DNA of 64,000 bases from Antilocapra americana (GCA_007570785.1 ML664161.1:11608927-11672926), one strand, 5' to 3'; positions 32,209-44,310 are shown, counted from the first letter of the stretch. A program made the numbers and translations. Notes: generated by a model not told the origin, from the letters alone.

Positions 32209-33316
32209 CTCAGTTCAGTTCAGCTGCTCAGTCTGTCCATCTCTGCAACCCCATGGACTGCAGCATGCCACGCTTCCCTGTCCATCACCTGGAGTTTACC
32301 CAAAGTCATATCTGTTGAGTCGGTGATGCCATCCAACCATATCATCCTCTTGTCCCCTTTTCTTCCTGCCCTCAATCTTTCCCAGCATCAGGGTCTTTTC
32401 AATGAATCAGCTCTTCGCATCAGGTGGTCACAGTATTGGAGTTTCAGCTTCAACATCAGTCCTTCCAATGAACTCCCAGGACTGATCTCCTTTAGGATGG
32501 GCTGGTTGGATCTCCTTGCAATCCAAGGGACTCTCAAGAGTCTTCTCCAACACCACAGTTCAAAAGCATCAGTTCTTCGGTGCTCAGCCTTTTTCACTGT
32601 CCAACTCTCACATCCATACATGACTATTGGAAAAACCATAGCCTTAACTAGATGGACCTTAGTTGGCAAAGTAGTGTCTCTGTCTATGCTGTTTAGGTTG
32701 GTCATAACTTTCCTTCCAAGGAGTAAGCGTCTTTTAATTTCATGGCTGCAATTACCATCTGCAGAGATTTGGGACCCCGAAAAAATAAAATCTGCCACTG
32801 TTTCTCCATCTATTTGCCATGAAATGATGGGATCAGATGCCATGCATTTAGTTTTCTGAATGTTCAGCTTTAAGCTAACTTTTTCACTCCCCTCTTTCAC
32901 TTTCATCAAGAGGCTCTTTAGTTCCTCTTCACTTTCTGCCATAAGGGTGATATTGTCTGCATATCTGAGGTTATTGATATTTGTCCTGGCAATCTTGATT
33001 CCAGCTTGTGTTTCAAGAAGCCCAGCGTTTCTCATGATGTACTCTACATATAAGGTAAGTAAGCAGAGTGACAGTATACAGCCGTGACGTACCCCTTTCC
33101 CTATTTGGAACCAGTCTGTTGTTCCATGTCCAGTCCTAACTGTTGCTCCCTGACCTGCATACAGATTTCTCAAGAGGCAGATCAGGTGGTCTAGTATGCC
33201 CATCTCTTTCAGAATTTTCCACAGCTTTTGTGAGCCACACAGTCAAAGGCTTTGGAATAGTCAATAAAGCAGAAATAGATGTTTTTCTGGAACTCTCTTG
33301 CTTTTTTGATGATCCT
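32209..33316 (-). mobile_element. BovB LINE, 5'-truncated, minus strand
   Basis: Starts with the complement of the tail (CAGTTCAGTTCAGCTGCTCA) and extends ~1.1 kb to mid-RT (CTGGAACTCTCTTGC). Possible short duplication: TTTTGATACCT at 32198-32208 against TTTTGATGATCCT at 33304-33316, overlapping the element end. It is the least frame-disrupted BovB copy in the window. Confidence 0.95.
32388..33203 (-). pseudogene. BovB reverse transcriptase C-terminal half, open but catalytically lesioned
   Basis: A 271-codon uninterrupted frame covering RT motif B (KGVRHGCILSLCLL) to the C-terminal domain (SWTVKKAEHRR, ELWCWRRLLRVPW). Motif C reads RYADNITL: the second Asp of the YADD catalytic pair is Asn (around 32958-32962 on the plus strand). 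Within the motif-B stretch, RQGC is RHGC. The N-terminal endonuclease and early RT are missing through 5' truncation. No start context or promoter; the Met is internal. Openness reflects low age, not function. Confidence 0.9.
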
Positions 33317-33318
33317 TT

Positions 33319-34550
33319 AGTTCAAGGCTTAACAAAATACACCTGTGACTCTGAGTCTATAGCAGTAAATATGAGGCAAATTAATAAGAACAATTAGGCT
33401 GTAGGGTCTTATCATTTCTGTATTTAGCATTTTGAGAACCACCTTTAAACTTGTTGACTTTGACCTAGAACTCTTTGTAGGCAGACCTGAAGACTGAATT
33501 TTCTGTTACTGTGGAATAAAAGCTGGAAAAAAGTGAGGATCAGTTGTGATAACATCATTATTGATTTGAAGCAATATAATTTCTTTGGTTGACTAACAGT
33601 GGAACACTAAAGAAAGTTTTGTTTCCAAGTCCAATAAATATTTTAAACTCACAAGATAATGTACTTTTTTGGGTACAGATAATATCTATTGTTGGGTACA
33701 GATAATGTCTATTATTAATATCTAATATATTCTTCATGTGTGTTTCTATTTACTGCACTTCTATTCATACTAACTCAATGCATTTTATACTTATTTTATC
33801 AAAAATATAAATTCACTTTGGAGACTTGATTTTATCATTTCTCCTTCATTTCTTTTAGATTATGCATTAAATTAGTAAATATATGTTCTTTAATTTTCTA
33901 GTGGCCCTTAAATAATAATCAACTTCTTAAAAGTTTTCTTAGGAAAAGTGATATTCAAAGTATGGAAATTTGTGATAATTTACTGTTAAGGAACTGAATA
34001 AAATGCACTGATTGAAGAGTATATTAGTCAACTTTGGAGAGAAAATTTAAATAAATATATCAAATATTGCCATGCATGAGTTTAAGTATCTCAGTACAAA
34101 GAAATACCTTTTTAAACATAGAATTGTGTGACTCAATATTTTTCAACGGATATGTAGAGAGGAAGTGAATGGACCATTCTGCTTTATTTTATTTTACAAG
34201 AAAGTGTTGAAATTCCAGGGTCCAATACCAGGTCTTCTGTTTTCTTCTAGTCCCTTCTACCAGAAAGGAAGAAAAAGAGGCATGTGAAAAACACAAAGGA
34301 GTCGTTAAAAATTAAAACAACAAAACTCCTCTAATACATCGGTATTCTTTTCTCCTAGGAGAATATTACTGGGGTGGAAGGAGAGGAAATCAGGCATATT
34401 TCTTTTGGAAAAAAAACAAGTAAATATTCCCTAAACTTTCTTGTTAAGAATCCCTATGATGCAGGATAATAGCTGTAGAAAGGAAATAAGTATAGTAAAA
34501 GAAGTTCTTAAAAAAATATACAATACAAAAAGAAAAATAAGGACTTAGGA
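33319..34550. other. No gene; one short local direct repeat
   Basis: TGGGTACAGATAAT is repeated at about 33670 and 33695, a local duplication. Otherwise AT-rich and unannotated. Confidence 0.5.
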
Positions 34551-34554
34551 TTGG

Positions 34555-34740
34555 AGATGTTAACATTCATTCATTTGCGTACCATTTTTCTGCCTAAAAA
34601 TGGTGAAGAAGTGTTCTAGATGCTGGGGATACAGGAGCAAGCAGAAACAAATAAAGTGTCTGTTCTCATGGGGCTTGTCTTCAAGTGACTGAGGCAAACT
34701 GAAACAAATATGAAATTGTAATTATCCCAAGTGAAATGGG
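34555..34740 (+). repeat. Ancient mammalian interspersed repeat (unassigned)
   Basis: ATTCATTCATTTGCGTACCA, GTTCTAGATGCTGGGGATAC and TGTTCTCATGGGGCTTGTCT show the same pattern as the stretch near 31.1 kb. Confidence 0.5.
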
Positions 34741-34948
34741 AGATGGAGATGGGGGAACTGCCTAAGTCACAGAGATTAGGGGAGACATCTTAAAGGAAGT
34801 GACATAAGTGGCCTTCATAGAGAAACCTCCATTTCTGTTGAGGACTTTTATCTGTGTAGATAAGTGTTAGGATATAAACGGCATAGAAAGATGTATCAGT
34901 CATTGTCATTAAGAGATAGCAATAAATAAGGAATTTTGAAAAAGAATA

Positions 34949-35610
34949 TGTGTGTTAGTTTTCCAGGACTATTCAGAAAAAGTACCATAAACTTGGTGAC
35001 TTAAAACAAGTTTAAGAAGTTTAAATAGAAGTTTATTCTATTACAGTTTTGGAGGCTAGATGTCTGAAATCAAGATGTAAGAATGGCCATATTCTCAACA
35101 ATTGTAGGGACAGGTCCATGCCTTTCTTGTAGTGTTTGGTGTCACTGGCAATTATTGGCATTCCTTGGTTGTGGACACATCATTGCAGTCTCTGCCTCCA
35201 TCATCAAATGGTGTTCTCAATATTTATTTCTGTGTCCAACTTTCCTTTATCTTATAGGACATGAGACTTTTAGATTATGGGCTCACTCTACTCCAGTGTG
35301 TGTACATGCACGCTAAGTCATTTCAGTTGTGTCCAGTCTTTGTGACCCCATGGACCGTAGTCTGTCAGGCTCCTTTGTCCATGGTATTCTCCAGGCAAGA
35401 ATATAGGAATGGGTTGCCATGCCCTCCTCCAGGGTAACTTCCAAACCCGGGGATCAAACCTGCCTCGTTTACATCTCCTACATTGGCAGGGAGATTCTTT
35501 ACCACTGAGCCATCAGGAAGCCCAGTCCTGTATGACCTCATCTTAACTTTTTATACTTGGAAAGACTGTTTCCTTTAAGGTTAGATTCACAGGCTCCGAG
35601 TATACATGAA
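34949..35610 (-). repeat. MaLR (MLT1-type) LTR, split by Bov-tA
   Basis: GTGTTAGTTTTCCAGGACTA, ACAGTTTTGGAGGCTAGATG, GGGACAGGTCCATGCC and ATCATTGCAGTCTCTGCCTC lie before the SINE; GTATGACCTCATCTTAACTT and TTAGATTCACAGGC lie after it. The 77-codon plus-strand frame (35083-35316) is inside this LTR. Confidence 0.82.
35301..35525 (-). repeat. Bov-tA SINE inside MaLR LTR
   Basis: Antisense: TTTCAGTTGTGTCCAGTCTT, CAGGCTCCTTTGTCCATGGT, GGGGATCAAACCTGCCTCG and CCACTGAGCCATCAGGAAGC. Flanking 9-mers TCCAGTGTG (35292-35300) and TCCTGTATG (35526-35534) agree at 7 of 9, and the LTR reads continuously when one copy is removed. Confidence 0.93.
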
Positions 35611-37683
35611 TTGGGGTATGTATATTGGACACTATTCAGTAAAACATGTAAGACAAAAAATTGCAAAAAATAGCAGGTCTATGGTCCAAATATTTTATCT
35701 GGGTGTCTCTGTAACTGAAAATAATATTTGGTTTGGTGTTTTTGAAGAATTAATTCTAACCATGTATATATTAAAGGCTGGAAGAGTTATGTGAAGGCCC
35801 TTGGAGGAAGAGGGGGAAAATGTCCTGGGCATAAAATCAAAAGCAATATTTCATTTAGTATTCATTTATCCATGGCATACTATATCTCTAAGTATTCTTA
35901 ACACTTTAAAATACAACAACCAACAACTAAAGTTAACTATTTATTTTTAGTAGGTAACAATAATATAAATTTTTTGGAGTAATTACCTCATATTTAAGTT
36001 TGCCATTTAAATTTCTGAATTTTATTAACATTGTACATTTTATTTATTTTAAAAATTAAACTTTTCTATTCTTTTAAGGATTAACACAATTTAGTAAAAT
36101 AAAATTTAAATGACAAAATGAATATATAAGAGTGTGGCAAAAAATGAATGGTAATAGTGGCTAATTAACCAAAATTTCTTTCATAAAGCAGTGGGAAAAA
36201 CCACAAGATGTGGATATGCTGATATAAAACTATAGGATCTCATCTGCAGAGAGATTTTCCAGATTTTATATGGTTAATACAGAAGAAAACAATGCGAATT
36301 TCCTTAACCAGACTGTGATTTCATTACCCTGAGTCAGTTTCAGTTTAGAAAATGTCAAAATTTTAATGTTATTTAAAAACATCTTATTTTTAATATATAA
36401 TTTTTCTAAGAATTCTGTTCACAATTTATATAGTTTATGACATGTTTATTTCCTGCTTAAGCTATCAACTATTCTTTTTATAGTTCCTTCATAATATTTA
36501 TCGCTTGTCAATGTTAAGTACTATTTAAAAATTTCATTTGTACTAGCTCCATGAGAGGTGGAGAGACCTTACTGAATGGTGATTCTTTGCTTATTTATGC
36601 TTCAGGGTTTAGGAAACTATGTTTACATCATCCAGTAATATTTACTGATTCTGGCAATTTAGGGACAAAGTAGAAAGGCCAGAGGAGGAAAGAAAAAAAC
36701 AAAAAGCTAAAAAAGAATGGCAAAAAAAATGTGATAAGAAAACATGATACCAGAAACTGAATAATTTTCTTTTCAGTATTTCTCAGGTAAGTCATTTAGA
36801 TGGATTTACACAGATAAACCAGTTGGTTAAAAAGTAGAAATCTCAGTCAGATTATTTCTCTCTCCAGTGTGGTAATGGATGTTATCGCCTTAATTCCATA
36901 AATATATGTCTTCATTTTATTAGTTTAAGAAAATTAAAAATTATGACATAAAATTCAAGCTTATAACTTTAAAGAATTTAGTTTTTTTCTCTCAAAAGAG
37001 GAAAACTTCTGTTAACCTTTTTCCTAGTGAACAAGCATATAATTTGCTTAGGGAAAGTTGTTCGTGTTAGCTTTTTGGTTCTATTGTGTTAATGAATTGC
37101 AGGTTTTTCAGACACCATACTTGCATCACATAATTTTCTGACCTCAATTACACATCTCAGAAAATAACAGATGATGAGTAATGGAATTGTTCACAAGCTT
37201 TTTAAAACTAACACTTAATAAATGAGATAAAAACACATTATAGAATTTTCTACTAGGATATCTTGTATTCAGCTACGTTGCAAATCAATTGGAATTTTAA
37301 AAATATTAACCTTTTAAATTGCTTATATTCTGTGACTTAAAAAATTTGTGAAAATATAGAGATGTAGTGATTTATATCAAAATCTAATAATAAACCCTAT
37401 CTGGATTGTTGAGTAATCCGAACATAAGGCAATATTATATGATTAATAGTAACATATAAAAAAACGTTAAAGTAGAGACACTTCCAACTGACTATGTGTC
37501 TTGGAACAAGGAGGGTCAGGAGAATTAGAAGGAAGGCAGGACACTGAAGTTTCAGTTCCAGCTCATTAGAGTATACATCAAACAATTTTTTTTTAAATTT
37601 AAGAATACTGAATTCTAAGAAAATAAGATGTATGTTATGGTTTTACACAATCAGTATAAGTTCTGTTGGTTAAATAGCATCAC
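35611..37683. other. Repeat-poor AT-rich stretch
   Basis: Two kilobases with no recognised transposon, no frame above ~62 codons and no RNA gene. Confidence 0.55.
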
Positions 37684-37805
37684 AGTCTCAGACATGAATT
37701 TGAGCAAATTCCAGGAAATAGTGAAGGACAGAGGAGCCTGGCATGATGCCATACATGGGGTCCCAAAGAATCAGACTCAACCTGGTGACTAAACAAAAAC
37801 AACAA
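37684..37805 (+). repeat. BovB 3' end fragment
   Basis: GACATGAATTTGAGCAAATT, GTGAAGGACAGAGGAGCCTG, CATACATGGGGTCCCAAAG and an (AAC)-rich tail (AAACAAAAACAACAAC). 5'-truncated to ~120 bases. Confidence 0.88.
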
Positions 37806-38392
37806 CTTCTGTTGACTACTTTCATTAATCAAGTAGATTGATTTATCTATAGTCCCTGTCTTTTTTTTAAAACACACTAAATTAAGGCTGCAGTATTCTG
37901 AATACTTTCAGAGTTGCCTACCTCTGCTCTCTCCTCTTGGGTTGTATGCCTACCTTACTGAAAACTAGTAGAGCCTTGATAATTGAGAACTCCCGGTTTT
38001 ATTTGTTGGTTTTCATTTGTATCCCCAAGCAATTATCTGCAATAATGGCAGACAGGTAAAAACTATTAATGCTTAAAGAAAAGGGTAAATTAATACAAAA
38101 ATAGCAACGAGAGAAAATGCTAAATTGAGAAAAGGGTAAGAAACAACAGAGAGGAAGATTTAACTAAAAATCAAAAGAGAAAAAAAAAAGAAGAGGTATA
38201 ACAAAAAAATGATTGAAGATAACTAGTGTGTTTAATCACATTCCCTTGGATTAAGGCTATTTTCATGTTTGGTAATCATTAGAATTCTAGTCAGTGTGAT
38301 TAGTATTATCTGAAAACTCCCTTCATTCTTTTTTCTAATCGACTACAAAGAAAACAGGCATCTGGTATTGAAAATTACTTAATTTGTTTTCT

Positions 38393-38410
38393 ATAATAAT
38401 AATAATAATA
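38393..38410 (+). repeat. Short (AAT)n
   Basis: ATAATAATAATAATAAT run; short and probably stable. Confidence 0.85.
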
Positions 38411-38419
38411 GCAAGCATT

Positions 38420-38780
38420 TATGTAGCACTAACTATATGTCAGGCATTATCTTTATGCATGGCACAGACAACCATCAACATGGTGCTTTATTATTATCCT
38501 ATTTTACAGATAAGGAAGTGGAGGCAGCCGAATACTGGTGCATGTTTATTGGAAAACATATCTCTATCCCGCCAATCACACAAAAGTCATGTACTTAGTA
38601 GGATTCAAATAGCAGACATGCTTTTCTAGCTGTTATTTATCTTTTAAGCAAAATACCCCATTTTACACCTGAGGAAACTCAAAGACTGCAGTTCTTATGG
38701 TAGGCTTGCAAGTTAGGCTTGCCAAGAACGAATCTTGGGACTGTACTTAGATTTCCTGACTTGTAATCAAGTTACCCTCT
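38420..38780 (-). repeat. Two adjacent MIR-like fragments
   Basis: First: TATTATCCTATTTTACAGAT, AAGGAAGTGGAGGC (about 38490-38530). Second: CCCCATTTTACACCTGAGGA, AACTCAAAGACTGCAG and GAACGAATCTTGGGAC (about 38645-38750). Both antisense, so either a split element or two insertions. Confidence 0.55.
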
Positions 38781-38789
38781 ATCACTGAA

Positions 38790-40340
38790 TTTTGGTGCAA
38801 GTCACTAGCATCTTAAACCAAGCTGTGATACATTTTGACTTCATATTCCAGTCAACATAACTATTAAACATTTTCAGCCTACAAGTTTTCATATGAATCC
38901 TGGGAAGAATCTGCATATTGGATTCAAGTCTGCTGAAATACCTAGAGGGAAACCAACAGTTCAACACATGGGAGATTTATTTTTGGCTAGATTTTTTCCT
39001 ATGTCTGAGAATTCACAATTTTTTTTTAATTGAGAATCACTTCCCACTCCAGGCAAAAGCTATGTTTATCTACTTATATATATATAGTTCAACGCTAAAA
39101 CCTTGTCTGTAATACTATGGTCAAACTGTATCTTTTTATGCTAGCTGCAATGAAGACTAATCATCTATTTGAAGTAAAACAATTTATCAACCTATAGAAC
39201 TTTTACAAGAGAATCTATAGAGTTCATCATGCCTGATAAATAATAATTTAAAAATTGTAAACTTTATGATGATTGTAAGCGGCCAAAACATTCAATTACA
39301 TTTTAAAACAAAAGTGCAAACAAAATTGCTGAAAAACTTATTAGTTTTCCAGCATTTAGGGAGTGCATTCCTTATTTTCTTTACTTTGAATTGAGCAAAA
39401 TAATATAGCTAAGAAGATATGTAGTTTGTATTCTATCAAGTATTTTGAGATAAACTTAATATATTTCTCTCCCATCTACAGGTCTGGCAGTATAAAAGTT
39501 TTCCAAAATTAAGCTTACTTTATTAGCATTACAAAGCAAGCTAATGACAGTAGCTAGCAGGGAGAAAATTATGTATTTAAAAGATAAATATTTTTAATTT
39601 TCTCTCAAAAGATTTATTTGTAAAATTGTCTTTTGTACTGTACATGCTTTATGTAAGGAGTTTTGGTCTTGACAGTTATTAGATTTATTTGAAATGTATT
39701 AAATTTTGTGTATTCCAGTTTACTAAAGAAAGCATATCTCTTGTAATGCTTACTAATAAGTGCATCAGTTATTCATAGAATACCCTCCATAATTAGTACC
39801 ATTGGCCATATTATTCCCTGATATTAAAACAGTATGGTAACTTTATCAAAATAGCAAGGAATTTAATTGTGGCTAAGGCCTGTTTATGGAATAATAAATA
39901 CATATGGAAGTCAGTCTAATGAATTGCTCCTGATAAGTACTTGAGTACCACTGACTAATTAGCTCCTGAAAGTGTATGTGTCATGTTAACTCAAGCAGTT
40001 CAAGCTTTGGATACAGGCATTTTTCAATATTAAAATTATTAAGCAAACTTATTTTACATATAACCTTTTGCTTCATAGGTTTTATTAGATTTTGCAAGAG
40101 GATGAAAAAATGCTTTCTCACTTCAAATAGAGAACTTCTCAATTTTAATTACCTTTCATTGGTGTGCCAGATAGGTAGATTTGAAAAACATAAAAATAGT
40201 AAATTTGCTGTTAGCACAGAAGTCAGCTTTCACCAGAGGATATAACAGAAAATATTAAAGGAAAGATAAATTATTTTTGCAGTTCACTACCCTGCCCTAT
40301 ATCTAAAATGTGTAATACACATAAACTTCAATTTGTAACT
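38790..40340. other. Repeat-depleted island
   Basis: About 1.5 kb with no recognised young or old transposon, despite high density either side. No open frame above 90 codons and no RNA-gene signature. Candidate conserved non-coding DNA, on repeat depletion only. Confidence 0.45.
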
Positions 40341-40349
40341 CAGTTCAGT

Positions 40350-40520
40350 TCAGCATGCATTCATAGACCTGATCTTAAGAATAAGATTCTTTGTTAGGCT
40401 CTGGAGACAGAAGGAGAAGAAGGTATGATTCCTGCCCTTGAGAAGCATTCAGTTCATTAGGAGAAGACAGATCAGTAAACACAGCACAGTACTACAACAG
40501 AAGTACAGGCAAGGCTATGC
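40350..40520 (+). repeat. Ancient mammalian interspersed repeat (unassigned)
   Basis: TTTGTTAGGCTCTGGAGACA, GATTCCTGCCCTTGAGAAGC and ATCAGTAAACACAGCACAG follow the same pattern as near 31.1 and 34.6 kb. Confidence 0.4.
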
Positions 40521-40984
40521 TCAGTCTGACTATGCTGTAAGGTCTTTCTGGAATTCTTGCTAAGATTCTATAGATCCTTTTTCTGTGAAAGGTCAGAGAG
40601 TAAATACTTTCAGCTGTGCTGGATGTGCAATCTCCATCGCAACTGCTCAATGCTCCCACTGTAGCTCAAGAACAGAAATATGTATATCAAGGAAAGACAT
40701 GAGACATCTCCAAGCCTGTAGTGGAAATAATTTTGCTAGACTAGTAGCTGCTGCTGGAGTAGTACTTTAGCCTGTGGATCCTTCCCATCACATTCACTTT
40801 GTACTTTCTCTCTCACTTTTTTGTTTTCTTCTCATTCTTTTTTTCTCCTATCTTGATTTGAAGCCTGAATCCATAATCATAATCAGTTATGCTTTTGGCC
40901 TGCAAAACAAAGAGATTTTAGTCCTTTATTTCATGATAAGAATTCTCACCAATACTTAAGATTTTCAAATTTTTGTATGCAGAC

Positions 40985-41130
40985 CATGCTCAGCTCATTA
41001 TAACTCAGTCAATCCTTAAAACTAGGTATCATTTTAAGTTTATATACAAGACCAACATATAAAATTGGAGAGGGAAAGTGATTTCTTCTAGATTATCCAG
41101 GTATCAGAGGATGAGAAACACTATGAAAAT
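40985..41130 (-). repeat. MIR-like fragment
   Basis: ACTAGGTATCATTTTAAGTT, GAGAGGGAAAGTGATTTCTT and CTAGATTATCCAGGTATCAG resemble the antisense MIR order. Weak. Confidence 0.38.
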
Positions 41131-41344
41131 TGCACTATATAATAGCCAGGACTTTTAACACACTGCAGCATGCAGAGAACTCTCTAGTACTATTCACGAA
41201 ATAAATAGGTAGGGTGACCAATAAGTTTGTCCCAATTTGTCTGAGGCTCTGGGATTTCCAGTGCTTAGAAATTCAGTGCTAAAACTGAGAAGGTTCCAGG
41301 CCAACAGGAATAATTTGATACTTATCAACAAATAGCCCAGCTTT

Positions 41345-41500
41345 GATTTCAGTGCTTCTTAAACTTGAATGTGCTTAAGAATCACTTGGAAATCTGGTTA
41401 TCATATTGGGATTCAGATTCTGATTGCTTAAACTTGTATGGGGTGTGGAAATCTTTATTTCCATGAAGCTTCCAGGTGATTCTGATGCTGCTTATCTGTT
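41345..41500. mobile_element. MER5-like hAT MITE
   Basis: CAGTGCTTCTTAAACTTGAA, GAATCACTTGGAAATCTGG, GATTCAGATTCTGATTGCTT and CCAGGTGATTCTGATGCTGC match the MER5 body. The right end is not visible. Confidence 0.7.
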
Positions 41501-42085
41501 TCTATTATGGATAACTTGTATCCTTGTCCATCTTGGGGTTCTATCTGACCTTGTCAATCAATATCTGCCTCTTAACAAGATTCCCCAGGTGATTCACACT
41601 TTCAAGTTTCAAGAGCTCAGTTCTAGTCCACTTCTAGAGTAAGATAATATTCACCTGTGTGTATTTGTTCCTGGTTTGAGTCTTTCTAAATACAGCTCAA
41701 CTCCTTTCACTAATCCTCCTTAGTTCACCTTTTTGGGAATCCAGACATCTCTTTTCTTGTACATTTACCTATTGGCTCATTCCTTATGTTTCCTAATACC
41801 CTGTAATGTTCTTGAACCCATTTATTTAAGCTCAATCATGGATGTTTCTATCTACAGCTATATTCCACAAAAAGACAATTATTCCACATGACACAAATCA
41901 GATGTTCAGCGTTGTAATATTTTAGCTTTAAGTCAAAATACAGTCTTCTATTATAGTCACTGGAGATTGGTTTCAGGACCCTCATTGAAACCAAAATCTG
42001 CATATGCTCAACTCCTTCCATAAAATAGGAAGTATAGCCCCTCGGTACCCAAGGGTTCTCCATTGAGGTTTGGCTGAAACTATAT

Positions 42086-43260
42086 GTGCATTCATCTCAC
42101 ATGCTAGTAAAATAATGCTCAAAATTCTTCAAGCCAGGTTTCAACAGTATGTGAACCGTGAACTTCCAGATGTTCTAGCTGGTTTTAAAAAAGGCAGAAG
42201 AACCAGAGATCAAATTGCCAACATCCACTGGTTCATCCAAAAAGCAAGAGAGTTACAGAAAAACATCTATTTTTGCTTTATTGACTATGCCAAATCCTTT
42301 GACTGTGTGGAAACAAACTGTGTTAAATTATTTAAGAGATGTGAATACCAGACAACTTGACCTGCCTCTTGAGAAATCTGTATGCAGGTCAGGAAGCAAC
42401 AGTTAGAACTAGACATGGAACAACAGACTGGTTCCAAATAGAGAAAGGAGTATGTCAAGGCTGTATATTGTCACCCCGCTTATTTAACTTATATGCAGAG
42501 TGCATCATGAGAAATGCTGGGCTGAATGAAGCACAAGCTGCAATCTAGATTGCTGGAAGAAATATCAATAACGTCAGATATGCAGATGACACCACCCTTA
42601 TGGCAGAAAGTGAAGAGGAACTAAAGAGCCTCTTGCTGAAAGTGAAAGAGGAGACTGAAAAAGTTGGCATAAAACTCAACATTAAGAAAACTAAGATCAT
42701 GGCATCTGGTCCCATCACTTTATGGCAAATAGATGGGGAAACAGTGGAAAGAGTGACAGGCTTTATTTTTCTGGGCTCCAAAATCACTGCAGATTGTGAC
42801 TGCAGCCATGAAATTAAAAGACGCTTACTCCTTGGAAGAAAAGTTATGACCAACCTAGACAGCATATTAAAAAGCAGAGACATTACTTTGTCAACAAAGT
42901 TCCATCTAATCAAGGCTATGGTTTTCCCAGTAGTCATGTATAGATGTGAGAGTTGGACTATAAAGAAAGCTTAGCACTAAAGAATTGATGCTTTTGAACT
43001 GTGGTGTTGGAGAAGATTCTTGAGAGTCTCTTGGACTGCAAGGAGATCCAGTCAGTCCATCCTAATAGAAATCAGTCCTGAGCATTCATTGAAAGGACTG
43101 ATGCTGAAGCTGAAACTCCAAAATTTTGGCCACTTGATACAAAGAACTGACTCATTGGAAAAGACTGAAGGTGGGAGGAGAAGGGGATGACAGAAGATGA
43201 GATGGTTGGATGGTATCACCGGCTCAATGGACATGAGTTTGAGTAAAGTCTGGGAGTTGG
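42086..43260 (+). pseudogene. BovB reverse transcriptase remnant
   Basis: Partial RT: thumb-proximal and C-terminal parts in three open pieces (42070-42360, 42357-42548, 42600-42974). Motif C YADD is intact at DNA level, but TAG at 42546-42548 and frame changes before and after it separate the motifs. In motif B, RQGC is CQGC. No endonuclease. Non-functional. Confidence 0.9.
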
Positions 43261-43345
43261 TGATGGACAGGGAGGCTAGGCATGCTACAGTCCATGGGGT
43301 TGCAAAGAGTCACACATGACGGTGACTGAATTGCAACTGATAGGT
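42086..43345 (+). mobile_element. BovB LINE, 5'-truncated, inside Tigger-like element
   Basis: Begins within RT at CATTCATCTCACATGCTAGT and ends GTGACTGAATTGCAACTGA. RT motif A (FIDYAKSFD, ~42275-42305), motif B (GVCQGCILSPRLFN) and motif C (RYADDTTL, ~42575-42600) are readable. Confidence 0.94.
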
Positions 43346-43487
43346 GCAAACCTATAATCACTAAGGGTAGACTGTAATTATTTTTTGCTTTGTTTTAAAA
43401 GAAGTCTTTCAGCTTATTTGGAAATAATGCTGCTGTGATAAGATATCTTTAGAACATTTAAAAACCATGATTCCTAAGTTAATTTGT

Positions 43488-43739
43488 CTCTTGCCTGGAA
43501 AATCCCATGGACAGAGGAATCTGGTAGGCTGCAGTCAATGGGGTCGCGAAGACTCAGACATGACTGAGCGACTTCACTTTCACTTTTCACTTTCATGCAT
43601 TGGAGAAGGAAATGGCAACCCACTCCAGTGTTCTTGCCCGGAGAATCCCAGGGACGGGGGAGCCTGGTGGGCTGCCGTCTATGGGGTCGCACAGAGTCGG
43701 ACACGACTGAGGCTACTTAGCAGCAGCAGTAGCAGCAGC
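43488..43739 (+). repeat. BOV-A2 dimeric SINE
   Basis: Two Bov-A units in tandem, each with CCTGG/CCCGG AGAATCCC, GGAGCCTGG or equivalent, and GTCGGACACGACTGA-type ends, joined by the TTTCACTTTTCACTTTCATG linker at ~43580 and ending in an (AGC)n-type tail (43721-43739). Perfect 12-bp duplication AAGTTAATTTGT at 43476-43487 and 43740-43751. Young and well preserved. Confidence 0.95.
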
Positions 43740-43949
43740 AAGTTAATTTGTAAGATGTTGTAACAGCATTTGGCTCAAAGCAGTAAATTGAGCTTGCAAT
43801 ACTGCTTGAAATATCTACTGTGTTTAAGATGAGCCTTGTGGTAGCCTTAAATACTTAACTATTGCTCTGAAATTAAATGCTGGAAATCCAGTTTGCCAGG
43901 TTTCCTGATCGCCAGATTCCCTGCTCATTATCAACTCTTTATGGTTGCT

Positions 43950-44310
43950 CATGACTGTTCCCACCTGGAATGCCTTTCCCTGGATTAGGCCTTTCACAGC
44001 TGCAGCTCTTAGAGGCCTACCCACAATCCCCCAGGGCTGTGGCGCATTCCAAGAGGATGCCAGCTGACCTAGCCACTGCCTGCTCTGCCCTCTGGTACTT
44101 TTGCCTCTGCCGCAACCTCTTGTGATTCATTTTGCTGGGTGAGTCTTCTTACTCTTTTGTTGTTAATTATGAGTAATTTTTGCCTCCATAACTAGATGAT
44201 ACTTTCCTGAATGTAGGGACTGTGTCTTATACTTCCCTGAATCTCACCTAACCCAGAACTGGACGTCTATCAGATATGCAGGAAATACTCGCTGAATGAT
44301 TCATTTCATT
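43950..44310 (+). repeat. L2 LINE 3' end
   Basis: GTTCCCACCTGGAATGCCTT, TTTCCTGAATGTAGGGACTG, TGTCTTATACTTCCCTGAAT, AACCCAGAACTGGACGTC and ATACTCGCTGAATGATTCAT follow the L2 3' UTR in order. Confidence 0.68.

Larger units (their letters stand above)
41941..43374. mobile_element. Tigger/MER2-like DNA transposon carrying a BovB
   Basis: Left end CAGTCTTCTATTATAGTCAC preceded by TA (41939-41940); right end ...ACTAAGGGTAGACTG followed by TA (43375-43376). Internal GAGATTGGTTTCAGGACCCT and CCAAAATCTGCATATGCTCA are hallmarks of the pogo-class MER2/Tigger group. Only ~175 bases of its own sequence remain (41941-42085 and 43346-43374); the rest is a BovB insertion. No transposase. Confidence 0.78.

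Noticed and set aside
32323..32859. 178-codon plus-strand open frame
   Set aside because: It is the antisense shadow of the minus-strand BovB reverse transcriptase.
42545..42937. 130-codon minus-strand open frame
   Set aside because: Antisense shadow of the BovB RT at 42.1-43.3 kb.
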